A DNA stretch of 64,000 bases from the NCBI GenBank assembly GCA_943914475.1, contig CALUCE010000002.1, forward strand, positions 127,685-191,684. Reading direction: 5' to 3'. The notes beneath the pieces are model-generated. The model was given only the letters and a program-made list of their open reading frames with translations. It was not told the DNA's origin and searched no databases. Origin of the DNA: an uncultured Anaerococcus sp. (GTDB lineage: Bacteria > Bacillota > Clostridia > Tissierellales > Peptoniphilaceae). Shown here one piece after another: positions 18,294-27,178 of the stretch (the first letter of the stretch is position 1; every line of letters begins with the position of its first letter). The translations under genes and the position numbers were made by a program.

Positions 18294-19025
18294 ATGATAA
18301 AATTTAAAGAAATTTCAAAGACTTATGACGAGAATACTGTTCTTGATCATATTTCTTTTGATATAGGAAAGGGGGAGTTTTTTGTCCTAGTTGGCAAGTC
18401 TGGTTCAGGAAAAACTACTACCCTAAAAATGATCAATAGGCTAGTAGAGCCGACTTCAGGTCAGATTTTTATAAAGGATAAGGATATAGATTCTTATGAT
18501 ATTAGAAATTTAAGACTTTCCACAGGTTATGTCCTCCAAGAAGGAGCTTTATTTCCTAACCTAAGTGTCTATGAAAATATAGCTCTTATACCCAACATGA
18601 AAAAATGGCCCAAGGAAAAGACCGACAAGGAAATAAGAAACCTTATGGAAAAAGTCGACCTCGATCCAGACCAATATTTAGACAGGTATCCAAGAGACTT
18701 ATCTGGAGGTCAGCAACAAAGGATAGGCATTTTAAGGGCCATCATTTCTAAGCCTCAAATGCTTTTGATGGATGAGCCTTTCTCAGCCCTTGACCCCATT
18801 ACTAGAAAAAGTCTCCAAGAACTTATTAAATCTATACAAAAAGAGCTTAAAATTACTACTGTTTTTGTCACCCATGATATAGACGAAGCCTTAAAACTTG
18901 GAGATAGGATTTGTGTTATGGAAGAAGGTAGGATTATCCAACTAGATAAGACCGAAAACATAAAGACTATGCCAAAAAACGACTTCGTAGAAAACTTATT
19001 TAGTTCAGGTGATACAGATGAATAA
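18294..19025 (+). CDS. Glycine betaine/carnitine/choline-type ABC transporter ATPase
   Basis: A 243-residue ABC ATPase of the OpuCA/ProV group. Walker A GKSGSGKTTT, Q-loop YVLQEGALFPNL, signature DLSGGQQQR, Walker B LLMDEPFSALD and the H-loop VTHDIDEALKLGDR are intact. The C-terminal CBS domains found in osmosensing OpuA/ProV proteins are absent. An upstream-extended frame exists from 18207, but the ATG at 18294 has AAGGAG and gives MIKFKEISKTYDENTVL. It overlaps the permease gene by eight bases. Confidence 0.92.
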   Translation: MIKFKEISKTYDENTVLDHISFDIGKGEFFVLVGKSGSGKTTTLKMINRLVEPTSGQIFIKDKDIDSYDIRNLRLSTGYVLQEGALFPNLSVYENIALIPNMKKWPKEKTDKEIRNLMEKVDLDPDQYLDRYPRDLSGGQQQRIGILRAIISKPQMLLMDEPFSALDPITRKSLQELIKSIQKELKITTVFVTHDIDEALKLGDRICVMEEGRIIQLDKTENIKTMPKNDFVENLFSSGDTDE

Positions 19026-20532
19026 TTTTATAAACACCTTTGTAGAAAGATCTGGCGAATGGAAAGTTGCCCTCTTGGAACACCTACAAATATCCATGAT
19101 AGCTCTATTTATAGCCATGCTTATAGCTATCCCCTTCGCCATCTTTATAGCAAACAAAAAGAAAATATCAGAAGTTACCCTACAAATTGCAGGAATCATG
19201 CAGACTATTCCATCCCTGGCCCTTTTGGGACTATTTATTCCCCTACTGGGCATAGGTAAAAAGCCTGCTATAGTTACCTTGGTAATATACGGAATCTTTC
19301 CCATCCTCCAAAACACTATTTCAGGACTTAGAGGAATTGATCCTGTTTTAAAAGAAGCTGCTACAGCCTTTGGAATGACGAGGTTTGAAAAGTTAAAAAC
19401 TTACGAAATCCCTCTTGCCATGCCTCACATAATAGGTGGAGTTAGGACTTCTTCAGTTATGCTAATAGGAACAGCCACCCTTGGTGCTCTTATAGGTGCT
19501 GGTGGTCTAGGATCCTTTATACTTTTGGGAATAGACAGAAATAATCCTAACTTGATTTTGATAGGTGCCATATCTTCAGCCCTCTTGGCTATAAGTATAA
19601 ACGCCCTTATCAAATATATGGAAGATAAAAAGATCAAATCCATAGTAACTGTCTTTCTTGTAACCCTGGCTATACTCGTGGGATCCACACTTTCCTTTGG
19701 AAGTGGAGCTTCTAATAGACTAGTAATAGCAGGAAAGCTTGGAGCAGAACCTGATATTTTAATAAATATGTACAAGGACTTGATAGAAGAAGAAACAGAT
19801 ATAAAGGTAGATTTGAAGCCAAACTTCGGTAAGACAACCTTCCTTTATGAGGCCTTAAAAAATAAGGAAATTGACATATATCCAGAATTTTCGGGAACCA
19901 TAACCTCATCACTTTTGGATAAAAAAATAGAAGATTTATCCAACGAGCCAGATGAAGTTTACCAAAAGGCAAAAGATGCCATATATGACCAGGACAAGAT
20001 GATATTCTTAAAACCAATGGAATACCAAAACACCTATGCCCTAGCTGTAAAAAAAGATTTTGCCAAAGAAAATAATCTAAAGACAGTCTCAGACCTTAAA
20101 AAGGTAGAAGATCAAATAAAGGCTGGATTTACTATAGAATTTAATGACAGAGAAGACGGAAACAAGGGACTTAAGTCACTTTACGGTTTGAATATCAAGG
20201 CCGTGACCATGGAGCCAAAACTAAGGTACAAGGCTCTTGACCAAGGTGATATAAACCTAGTAGAAGTCTACTCTACTGATAGTGAAATCATAACCCATGA
20301 CCTTACCATCCTTGAAGATAATAAGAAACTTTTCCCACCTTACCAAGGCGGCCCACTCTTAAGAGAAGAAACTCTCAAAGAGCATCCAGAATTAAAAGAT
20401 GCCCTAGAAAAACTAGCTGGTAAAATAAGTGCGGAAGAGATGACCAAACTCAACTATAAGGTTGATGTAGAAGGTCAAAGTGCTTCAGATGTAGCAAGAG
20501 AATATCTTGAAGAAAACAATTTGCTTAAATAA
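19018..20532 (+). CDS. Fused permease and substrate-binding protein of a betaine/choline-type ABC transporter
   Basis: About 504 residues. Residues 1-215 are a BPD-type permease (IMQTIPSLALLGLFIPLLGIG, then the EAA-like loop LKEAATAFGMTRFEKL). Residues 225-504 are an OpuAC-type ligand-binding domain (GKLGAEPDILINMYKDLIEE, DIYPEFSGTI, PPYQGGPLLREETL). The fused binding domain would face outside after the last membrane span. The ligand is probably a quaternary amine, inferred from the family. The ATG at 19018 overlaps the ATPase stop and has AGGTGA upstream; a GTG at 19009 is an alternative. Confidence 0.9.
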   Translation: MNNFINTFVERSGEWKVALLEHLQISMIALFIAMLIAIPFAIFIANKKKISEVTLQIAGIMQTIPSLALLGLFIPLLGIGKKPAIVTLVIYGIFPILQNTISGLRGIDPVLKEAATAFGMTRFEKLKTYEIPLAMPHIIGGVRTSSVMLIGTATLGALIGAGGLGSFILLGIDRNNPNLILIGAISSALLAISINALIKYMEDKKIKSIVTVFLVTLAILVGSTLSFGSGASNRLVIAGKLGAEPDILINMYKDLIEEETDIKVDLKPNFGKTTFLYEALKNKEIDIYPEFSGTITSSLLDKKIEDLSNEPDEVYQKAKDAIYDQDKMIFLKPMEYQNTYALAVKKDFAKENNLKTVSDLKKVEDQIKAGFTIEFNDREDGNKGLKSLYGLNIKAVTMEPKLRYKALDQGDINLVEVYSTDSEIITHDLTILEDNKKLFPPYQGGPLLREETLKEHPELKDALEKLAGKISAEEMTKLNYKVDVEGQSASDVAREYLEENNLLK

Positions 20533-20570
20533 AAAGATAACCCTGAGCAGGGTATGTAAATAATTTTGTA

Positions 20571-20650
20571 TATCAACCTAAATCCTGATTCAAGGGTAAG
20601 GGTTGATACATTTTTATGTATCAATAGATGTCCATTTCTATAGAAATGGA
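20571..20650. repeat. Cluster of hairpins at the left end of the IS
   Basis: Three consecutive inverted repeats: TATCAACC/GGTTGATA (20571-20608), TTGATACA/TGTATCAA (20603-20624) and a perfect 20-bp palindrome TCCATTTCTATAGAAATGGA (20631-20650). The first two overlap and are mutually exclusive structures. They may end transcription from the ABC operon or block read-through into the IS. Confidence 0.6.
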
Positions 20651-20801
20651 GCTTAACTTAATTTTATACGACTTTAATAAACTGTCAAATTTTTATGATT
20701 TGCAGTTGATTTAAATAATTTTTTTACCTAATTTAAAACCTCCCTTCAAAATATATTGATAATTGGGATAATATTTAATCCCAGCCACGTATTCTATATG
20801 T

Positions 20802-21680
20802 CTATTTACTCGAAGCATCCACCATTGCTAGATAAAGACTTTTTTGAAGGGCATAATCATTTGGGAATATCGTTTTATTTTTGCTTACTTTTCTTAGTTG
20901 TCTATTAAAGTTTTCTAGAGCATTTGTTGTATATATTAGCTTTCTTATTCCTTCTGGATATTTAAAGTAGGTCGATAGCTCAGCCCAGTTATTTTTCCAA
21001 GATTTTACGCACATTGGATATTTTTTATTCCATTTATCTTCGAATATTGATAGATTTGTCAAAGCCAACTCTTCTGTTGATGCTTTATATACTGATTTTA
21101 AATCTTTCATTAATTCTTTTATGTCTTTGTAGGATACATACTTTGTGGAGTTTCTAATTTGATGTATTATGCACTTTTGTATTTCTGCTTTTGGATATAC
21201 TGCTTCTATTGCTTGACTAAAGCCAGGTAAGTTATCTGTTGAAACTATTAGTATATCTTCCAGTCCTCTTTCTTTTAACTGATTTAATACTAAAAGCCAG
21301 TATTTGCTTGATTCGTTTTCTCCAACCCAGGGTCTGCCCTTTGGGTACATCCCAAGTATTTCTTTAAATCCTTCCATATTGTATCCTAGAGCAATGTAGA
21401 CGGCCTTTTTGACCACTATGTTGTTTTCTCTTACATGGTAGTGGATAGCATCTAGAAACACCATTGGATACACTCTTTCTAATGGCCTATTTTGCCATTC
21501 TTCTATGGTTGGTAGTATTTTATTTGTTATTTTACTTACCATTGTTTCGGATATTCCAAATCCATAAATATCTTTGATATGAGATGATATATCTCTTGTT
21601 GTCAGGGTCTGCCCCAGCCAATAATGTCCAACGAGGTTACGAGTTGTAGACATTATTAGGTGAGGGTATCCCTTTTGCAT
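20802..21680 (-). pseudogene. IS256-family transposase, catalytic C-terminal part
   Basis: This frame carries the whole DDE domain: first Asp in MVFLDAIHYH, second Asp in LIVSTDNLPGF, the C/H motif QKCIIHQIRNS, and the Glu in NALENFNRQLRK. Its first 25 or so residues come from a 64-base insert, after which the normal TTRDISSHIKDIYGFGISETMVS begins. With the N-terminal frame it would form one transposase of about 400 residues. As it stands the catalytic and DNA-binding parts are in different frames. Confidence 0.85.
21604..21667 (-). other. 64-base palindromic insert inside the transposase gene
   Basis: Removing exactly these 64 bases joins GCAAAAGGGAT to GACAACAAGAG and restores the conserved IS256 motif YAKGMTTRDI in a continuous frame. 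The insert begins and ends with ACCCT (minus strand) and contains an inverted repeat: AATAATGTC/GACATTATT (21620-21628 and 21649-21657) with inner CAAC/GTTG. Its length is not a multiple of three, so it breaks the gene. Confidence 0.8.
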
Positions 21681-22029
21681 ACATTGATATTATCTGGTTT
21701 TCTATGTTAGAAATATCTTTCTCATATTTTCTTAAAGACTGAGGTTCAAATGTTCCTTCTCTATCTCTTGGTATGTTTAAATCTATATTTCCATATGATG
21801 ATCTAACTGTTTTTTTACTTGATCCATTCCTTGTGTTAAGCGATAAGGGTTTTTCTCCATAGTCATAGTCTAAATGCTCATCTAATTCTGCTTTTAAAAG
21901 TTCTTCCATTGTATCGCCTAAAAGATCTTTTAGTGCTTCTTGAATATCTTGTGCGCTTTGAGGTTGATATTCTTCAATTAACATTTTTGCTATTTTGCTT
22001 CTTTTTGTCTCCGGTCTTTTTCTTGGCAT
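21637..22029 (-). pseudogene. IS256-family transposase, N-terminal part
   Basis: A 130-residue frame with the typical mutator/IS256 N-terminus: LLGDTMEELLKAELDEHLDYDYGEKP, NTRNGSSKKTV, GNIDLNIPRDREGTFEPQ and then IISMYAKG, where the family continues MTTRDI. The 64-base insert follows and the frame stops 11 codons later. The ATG at 22029 is preceded by AGGAGG that is buried in a 12-bp hairpin. Confidence 0.85.
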
Positions 22030-22036
22030 AAAAATT

Positions 22037-22072
22037 CCTCCTGATTAGTTTGTTCTTACCCTAATCAGGAGG
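22037..22072 (-). promoter_or_regulatory. Hairpin hiding the transposase ribosome binding site
   Basis: A perfect 12-bp stem, CCTCCTGATTAG/CTAATCAGGAGG on the minus strand, with a 12-base loop. The AGGAGG in the 3' arm is the only ribosome binding site, seven bases before the transposase ATG. A transcript that enters from outside would fold and block translation, a strategy known from other IS elements. Confidence 0.75.
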
Positions 22073-22124
22073 TTTCTATACACAAAATTTTACACAGTCT
22101 CTATAAGTGTCTGATTTTTCAAGT

Positions 22125-23426
22125 TTATTCTAAGATTTCTTCTACTATAGGGGATTTTTCTACTTCTTCTTTAGAAAAATCAAAGGCTTGGTAGAATTTT
22201 TCCTTCCATTCTTCTGTAAGCTCTTCGTCATGGTAAACTGTGCATAGTGGATCTCCCTTTGTAACCTTGGACCCTTTTTTAACCTTTAACTCTAAACCTA
22301 CGCTGTAATTTATCTTATCTTCCTTGGTAGCCCTTCCAGCTCCCAAAAGCATGGCCAAGATTCCAAGCTCCAAGGCTTTTAAGTCTGATACATAACCATC
22401 TATTTGGGCTGGCATTTGAGTCTTATACTTTGCTTGAGGCAAAAGATCTGTATTTCTAATTACTTCTACATCTCCACCTTGACTTTGGACCATCTTTTCT
22501 AATTTCTCATAGGCTCTGCCAGATGCTATAGCTTCTTCAAGCATGGCCCTTGCTTCTTTTTTATCTTTAGCCTTTTTTCCTTGAACAAGCATTATCTCTC
22601 CTGCTTTTAGGCAAAGCTCTGTAAAATCTTCAGGACCATGTCCTTTAATAGTTTCTACGGCTTCTTTAACTTCTAGGGCATTACCAATAGTATTTCCAAG
22701 AGGTTGGTTCATATCTGAAATCATAGCCCTAGTATCCTTACCCAGCTTGGTTCCTATGGAAATCATAGCCTTGGCTAGTTTTCTAGCATCTTCCACCGTA
22801 TGCATGAAGGCTCCTTCTCCATACTTTACATCAAGCAAAATAGTATCGGCACCTGAAGCTAGCTTTTTAGACATAATGGATGATGCTATAAGCGGGATAG
22901 AATCAACCGTAGCTGTAACATCCCTAAGGGCATAAAGTTTATTATCTGCAGGAACCAAGTCACCTGTTTGTCCTATTATAGAAAGACCAATTTCAGAAAC
23001 TTGTTTTTTAAATTCTTCTTCTGAAAGATCAATCCTAAAGCCTTCTATTGATTCAAGCTTATCCAGGGTTCCCCCTGTATGGCCAAGGCCCCTTCCAGAC
23101 ATTTTTGCAACCTTAAGTCCACAAGCTGCCACCATAGCTGTAAGAGCAAGCGAAGTCTTATCTCCAACTCCCCCAGTAGAATGCTTGTCAGCCTTAACAC
23201 ATTCTATGGATGAAAGATCTATAACATCTCCACTATCTCTCATGGCTTGGGCAAGCTTGGCTGTTTCGCTATCATCCATTCCATTAAAGACAATAGCCAT
23301 CAAAAGCGCAGAAATTTGATAGTCTGGTATAGATCCATCTGTTACCCCATCTATAAAAAATTGTATTTCTTCATCACTTAGGGCCTTGTTTTCTTTTTTC
23401 TTCTCTATTATATCTACAAATCTCAT
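22125..23426 (-). CDS. pdp: Pyrimidine-nucleoside phosphorylase
   Basis: A 433-residue enzyme of the thymidine/pyrimidine nucleoside phosphorylase family. The signature region KMSGRGLGHTGGTLDKLESI and the phosphate-binding DKHSTGGVGDKTSL are intact. It splits pyrimidine (deoxy)nucleosides into base and (deoxy)ribose 1-phosphate. AAGGAG precedes the ATG. It lies downstream of deoC and ends next to the IS. The operon terminator is not obvious and may have been displaced by the insertion. Confidence 0.95.
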   Translation of the reverse strand: MRFVDIIEKKKENKALSDEEIQFFIDGVTDGSIPDYQISALLMAIVFNGMDDSETAKLAQAMRDSGDVIDLSSIECVKADKHSTGGVGDKTSLALTAMVAACGLKVAKMSGRGLGHTGGTLDKLESIEGFRIDLSEEEFKKQVSEIGLSIIGQTGDLVPADNKLYALRDVTATVDSIPLIASSIMSKKLASGADTILLDVKYGEGAFMHTVEDARKLAKAMISIGTKLGKDTRAMISDMNQPLGNTIGNALEVKEAVETIKGHGPEDFTELCLKAGEIMLVQGKKAKDKKEARAMLEEAIASGRAYEKLEKMVQSQGGDVEVIRNTDLLPQAKYKTQMPAQIDGYVSDLKALELGILAMLLGAGRATKEDKINYSVGLELKVKKGSKVTKGDPLCTVYHDEELTEEWKEKFYQAFDFSKEEVEKSPIVEEILE

Positions 23427-23575
23427 TTATTTCTCCTTAGGCAAATGACTAAAATCTACAAGTAAAACTTATAATAAGATGATTATCCTTAAAATTAAGC
23501 TAATATAGTATTAAATTTCTACCCAAAACTAGATCTTTTACATCTTTTATAAGATACTTTATGGCAAGTTTACTT

Positions 23576-24244
23576 TTAGTATTCTCCGTCATTTGTTTGA
23601 CCACTTAGAAGCTTTATAGCAGAACTAGTTCCAATCCTATCGCAGCCCTCTTCTATAAACATGGTTAAGTCTTCTTCAGTCTTTACTCCACCAGCAGCTT
23701 TTATTTTCACATTTTCTCCTATATGTTTTTTGAATAATCTTATATCTTCAATTTTTGCACCATCAGTTCCAAAGCCTGTTGATGTTTTTATATAGTCAGC
23801 GCCAGCCTCGGTAACGGCCTTGCACATGGCGATTTTTTCTTTTTCACTTAAATAACAGGTTTCTATAATTACTTTTAAGATCTTTTCCCCGCAAGTCTTT
23901 TTCAAAGATCTGATCTCATCTTCTACCTTTTGAAAGTTTCCATTTTTTACTTCTGGTATATTTATCACCATATCAATTTCATTGGCTCCATCTTCTATGG
24001 CTACTTTTACTTCTGTAAGCTTTGACTCTGTAGAGTTATAGCCAAGAGGAAAACCTACCACTGTACAAATATTGATCTTATCACCATATTTTTCCTTAAC
24101 TCTTTTTATATAAGTTTGTGGTATACATACTGATGCAGTCTTATATTTTATAGCTTCATCGCAAAGTTTTTCTATATCTTCCCATCTAGCAAACGCTTTT
24201 AGGAGAGTGTGGTCAATGTGCCTAAAAATTTCTTCTTTCTTCAA
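23576..24244 (-). CDS. deoC: Deoxyribose-phosphate aldolase
   Basis: A 222-residue class I aldolase that converts deoxyribose 5-phosphate to glyceraldehyde 3-phosphate and acetaldehyde. The Schiff-base lysine is in DYIKTSTGFGTDGA, a second active-site lysine is in VKIKAAGGVKT, and the N-terminus reads HIDHTLLKAFA. The start is TTG at 24244 with AAAGGA eight bases upstream. It is transcribed with pdp and divergently from the DeoR gene. Confidence 0.95.
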   Translation of the reverse strand: MKKEEIFRHIDHTLLKAFARWEDIEKLCDEAIKYKTASVCIPQTYIKRVKEKYGDKINICTVVGFPLGYNSTESKLTEVKVAIEDGANEIDMVINIPEVKNGNFQKVEDEIRSLKKTCGEKILKVIIETCYLSEKEKIAMCKAVTEAGADYIKTSTGFGTDGAKIEDIRLFKKHIGENVKIKAAGGVKTEEDLTMFIEEGCDRIGTSSAIKLLSGQTNDGEY

Positions 24245-24282
24245 TTTTTATTCCTTTCTTTTAAAAAATATCCATCTTGTTT

Positions 24283-24347
24283 ATGTTGTTTTTATAACAT
24301 CTGTTCTATTTATTTTAAATTTTATAAGATTCTTGTTGGTTTGTCAA
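24283..24347 (-). promoter_or_regulatory. deoC-pdp promoter and possible operator
   Basis: On the minus strand a perfect TTGACA (24347-24342) and TAAAAT (24324-24319) are 17 bases apart. Just downstream, ATGTT (24283-24287) and AACAT (24296-24300) form a small inverted repeat that could be a DeoR operator. The operator call is weak. Confidence 0.5.
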
Positions 24348-24487
24348 CGATTATTTGTAATAATATTATCCTTAGTTTAATTTTTCTGATGATTTTTGAT
24401 AATTTCAACACTTACTATCTCTTTTTCTATACTTTTCTTTTCTAGTTTGTTATAATTATTATAGTTTAAAGGAAAACGGTGATACAT

Positions 24488-25276
24488 ATGTCAAAAAAAG
24501 ATGAAAGATTAAAAAACCTAATTTCAATAATAAAAAATAACAATGGAGCATCCATAAAAGAATTATCGACCATGCTTGATGTTTCAGAAATGACCATAAG
24601 AAGGGATATAAAAATCCTAGAAAGTCAAAATATCCTTGAAATCTACCACGGGTCAGTTGTCTACAACCCAAACTACGACAACCCCACTATCAGCAAAAGT
24701 GACTCAGACTACAGCCTTTCCTCAAACTCTGTCTTGATGGAAAAGGAAAAATCTTTGATTGGAAAAAAGGCAGCAGAACTTATTAATGATGATGACATTA
24801 TCATAATAGACTCAGGAACTACCACAGAAAAACTGTCCCAAACCCTAAATGAAAATGTAAAATGCACTGCCTTGGTTTTTACGTCCAATAACTTTATCCA
24901 TCTATTATACAAAAAGAATGTAAATCTAATCTTTGCAGGCGGCAAGATGCACAGAGACTCTGGTATTTTTGAGTCAGCAGAAGGACTTAAACTAATAGAC
25001 GGAGTCAGAGCATCAAAGCTCTTTTTATCTGCTGCAGGAGTCCACGATGAACTGGGCCTTACTTGCGCCAACGGCTATGAAATAGAAGCCAAAAAAACTA
25101 TTATAAAAAATTCTGTAGAAGTTATCCTTTTGGTAGACTCATCTAAATTTGACCAAGTAAAATCTGCCCATTTCTGCGATTTAGACCAAGTTGATACCAT
25201 AATCACAGACGATGGTATTAGTGATGAGTGGAAGAAAATAATTGAAGATAGAAAAATAAAATTAATCATAGCATAA
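24488..25276 (+). CDS. deoR: DeoR-family transcriptional regulator
   Basis: A 262-residue DeoR-type protein: winged helix with LSTMLDVSEMTIRRDIKILESQ and a sensor domain with IIDSGTTTEKLSQTL and LSAAGVHDELG. It is divergent from deoC, so it probably represses deoC-pdp in response to a deoxyribose phosphate. The ATG at 24488 is preferred over the in-frame GTG at 24479; upstream AAAGGA and GGTGAT both lie at imperfect spacing. A TATAAT is at 24451-24456. Confidence 0.88.
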   Translation: MSKKDERLKNLISIIKNNNGASIKELSTMLDVSEMTIRRDIKILESQNILEIYHGSVVYNPNYDNPTISKSDSDYSLSSNSVLMEKEKSLIGKKAAELINDDDIIIIDSGTTTEKLSQTLNENVKCTALVFTSNNFIHLLYKKNVNLIFAGGKMHRDSGIFESAEGLKLIDGVRASKLFLSAAGVHDELGLTCANGYEIEAKKTIIKNSVEVILLVDSSKFDQVKSAHFCDLDQVDTIITDDGISDEWKKIIEDRKIKLIIA

Positions 25277-25280
25277 AAAT

Positions 25281-25318
25281 AAGGACTCTTTTAAGCTTTA
25301 AAGGCTTTTAGAGCCCTT
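25281..25318. terminator. Bidirectional terminator
   Basis: AAGGACTC and GAGCCCTT pair, with an inner AAGC/GCTT, between the convergent genes ending at 25276 and 25323. T-rich sequence follows on both sides. Confidence 0.65.
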
Positions 25319-25322
25319 ATCT

Positions 25323-26984
25323 TTATATTTCTTTTTCCTTAGTAAGAGCACTAGCTCTGGACTTAGCAAGGTCTACAATTTCTTTTGCAAAACCTAAATT
25401 TTCTAGGAGTTTGATGGCATTTCTAGTCTTTGATGGTCCTTCTTTTAATTTATAATCAAAGTCTATATCTCCATTTTCTTTTACATATTCTCTAAAGTGG
25501 ATATTTCTTACACTATCTCCAAACATAGAAACTAGCTCTATATCGTGACTTGCTATCATAGCAAGGGCATTTTTGCCTAGTAAGTAAGATATTATACTAG
25601 AAGATGCTCCTATTCTTTCTATGGTGTTGGTTCCCTTTAGTATTTCATCTATAAAGTAGTAAGATTTGTTGTTTTCTACATCATCAACTATTCTTTTTAG
25701 AGATTTTATCTCTGCTATAAAGTATGAATCTCCAGAAACCACATCATCCTTGATAGCCATGGAGGTAAAAACTCCCGCCTTTTTTAGTTTGAAAGATTTG
25801 GCGTAGACAAAATTTAGAGTCTGCGCAAAGATAGCATTGATTGCTATAGACTTTACATAGGTTGACTTACCAGATGCATTTGACCCTGTTATAATATTTA
25901 CACCAGTAAAATCTACATCATTGGCCACAGGATCATCCAGCAAAGGATGGCAGACTTCACTTCCAAGTATTTCATATTCCTCTATAAAATCAGGCTTATT
26001 TGTAGCCCCTAAGGCAAGCTCATAGTTTAAGGTTGATATAGCAGCTTCGATTTTTCCTACTTGTAAAAATAAAGCCAAAGCTTCCATATGCTTATGGTCT
26101 AGGAGTTTATCAACCTGATCATAGGCGATCAAGGGTAATAAGAACATCTTTTTTAACTCTTCTCCCATAAGTAGCAAGGGGTCGTCAGTGTTCTCTACAG
26201 CAACAAAATTCATCCAAAAAGAAATCTTTCCCAACTCCTTTAACTTAGTCTTGATTTTTTCTGAATTTGGAAGATTCATAGTTGTAAACTTCTTACTTCT
26301 TTTCAAGAAATTTCCTAAATAAGCTGAGTTTTTTATATCTGCTAATTTGTATTTTGACTTTGCCCTATAATAGCCAATATTTATCAAACCAAAAAGTATA
26401 AAGGCAAAAGCTCCATAAACTCCAAGCCTTGGATAAACTTGAAAGGAGACTATAGAAACTATAAGGAAAATGAGCGGCAAAGACCCTAAAAAATAAATAA
26501 ACTTATTATTTTTATTTTTCCTACTTATCCTAGTATCTATAAAATCAGGCACAGAAAAATTGTCATTTTTACCCATATAATAAAGATTAGCTTCTGCTTG
26601 TTCCCTGATTTTTGGATTCTTTTCAAAAAAGTCTTTTAAGGCTTGGAAACTCTCCAAATCAGCAGAGTCTTTTCCATAGTTTCTAAGCCTATAAAATAAA
26701 TAATCTTGTCCTACAGATGAATATCCCTTGTTTATCTTTCTAAATATCTTGATAAAATCTAAGTCTTCCCAAGTATAGGAATCTATGTAAAAATCTTTGG
26801 GATAGTACTTTCTGATAACTTCCATGGACTTGTTTAGCTCTTTTTCATCCAAATCATCAATTATCCTAGGCTGGGGAAATTTTCCCCAAGACTTCCTTAC
26901 CTTATTTTTTACGTAGGCTTTCTTACTAAAATATGTATAGATGTTAATCCCTATAAAAGCAAGAACTATAATAATAACTTCCAT
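25323..26984 (-). CDS. Membrane-anchored MutS-like ATPase
   Basis: A 553-residue protein. One hydrophobic segment is at the N-terminus (about 2-18) and a hairpin of two more lies at about 163-205. The C-terminus has a complete MutS-type ATPase: Walker A ITGSNASGKSTYVK, the KDDVVSGDSYFIAE stretch, Walker B YYFIDEILKGTNTIERI and IASHDIELV. The mismatch-recognition domain of true MutS is missing, so this is not the repair enzyme. The family is known from Firmicutes but its role is not established. It has no obvious partner genes. GGGA precedes the ATG. Confidence 0.88.
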   Translation of the reverse strand: MEVIIIVLAFIGINIYTYFSKKAYVKNKVRKSWGKFPQPRIIDDLDEKELNKSMEVIRKYYPKDFYIDSYTWEDLDFIKIFRKINKGYSSVGQDYLFYRLRNYGKDSADLESFQALKDFFEKNPKIREQAEANLYYMGKNDNFSVPDFIDTRISRKNKNNKFIYFLGSLPLIFLIVSIVSFQVYPRLGVYGAFAFILFGLINIGYYRAKSKYKLADIKNSAYLGNFLKRSKKFTTMNLPNSEKIKTKLKELGKISFWMNFVAVENTDDPLLLMGEELKKMFLLPLIAYDQVDKLLDHKHMEALALFLQVGKIEAAISTLNYELALGATNKPDFIEEYEILGSEVCHPLLDDPVANDVDFTGVNIITGSNASGKSTYVKSIAINAIFAQTLNFVYAKSFKLKKAGVFTSMAIKDDVVSGDSYFIAEIKSLKRIVDDVENNKSYYFIDEILKGTNTIERIGASSSIISYLLGKNALAMIASHDIELVSMFGDSVRNIHFREYVKENGDIDFDYKLKEGPSKTRNAIKLLENLGFAKEIVDLAKSRASALTKEKEI

Positions 26985-27127
26985 AAAATCCCTTTCATAT
27001 CCAAAAAAATGACCCTTGCAAAATCACAAGAGCCATTTCAGCCTCTAACTTCTGATAAAATACAAGTATTTTATCTTTTTTACAGTTTACTTTTAAATAT
27101 ACATATTGTCAATTAAAATAAATGTAA

Positions 27128-27166
27128 TAAAAAAGCCCTAGATAAAATATACTTATCTAAGGCTTA
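27128..27166 (-). terminator. Terminator of the M20/DUF3100-type operon
   Basis: AAGCCTTAGATAA pairs with TTATCTAGGGCTT on the minus strand (one G-U), followed by six Ts. Confidence 0.8.
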
Positions 27167-27178
27167 GTATCTTATATA

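Larger units (their letters stand above)
20545..22101 (-). mobile_element. IS256-family insertion sequence with a disrupted transposase
   Basis: The right end (minus orientation) begins GAGACTGTGTAAAATTTTG. A degenerate copy in inverted orientation begins GAGCAGGGTATGTAAATAA at 20545. Similarity between the two ends continues inward through a shared CCTGATT and AGGGTAAG core. The transposase frame lies between them on the minus strand, and about 150 bases of A/T-rich sequence without a gene separate it from the left end. No convincing target duplication was found. The element sits between the ABC transporter and pdp without disrupting either. The left boundary is less certain than the right. 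Confidence 0.75.

Noticed and set aside
21604..21667. ACCCT at both ends of the 64-base insert as a target-site duplication
   Set aside because: The restored motif needs removal of both copies, so they belong to the insert rather than to the original target.
20536..22110. Target-site duplication of the IS256-type element
   Set aside because: The flanks share only ATAA, which is not significant in this A/T-rich DNA; the left end is also not fixed exactly.
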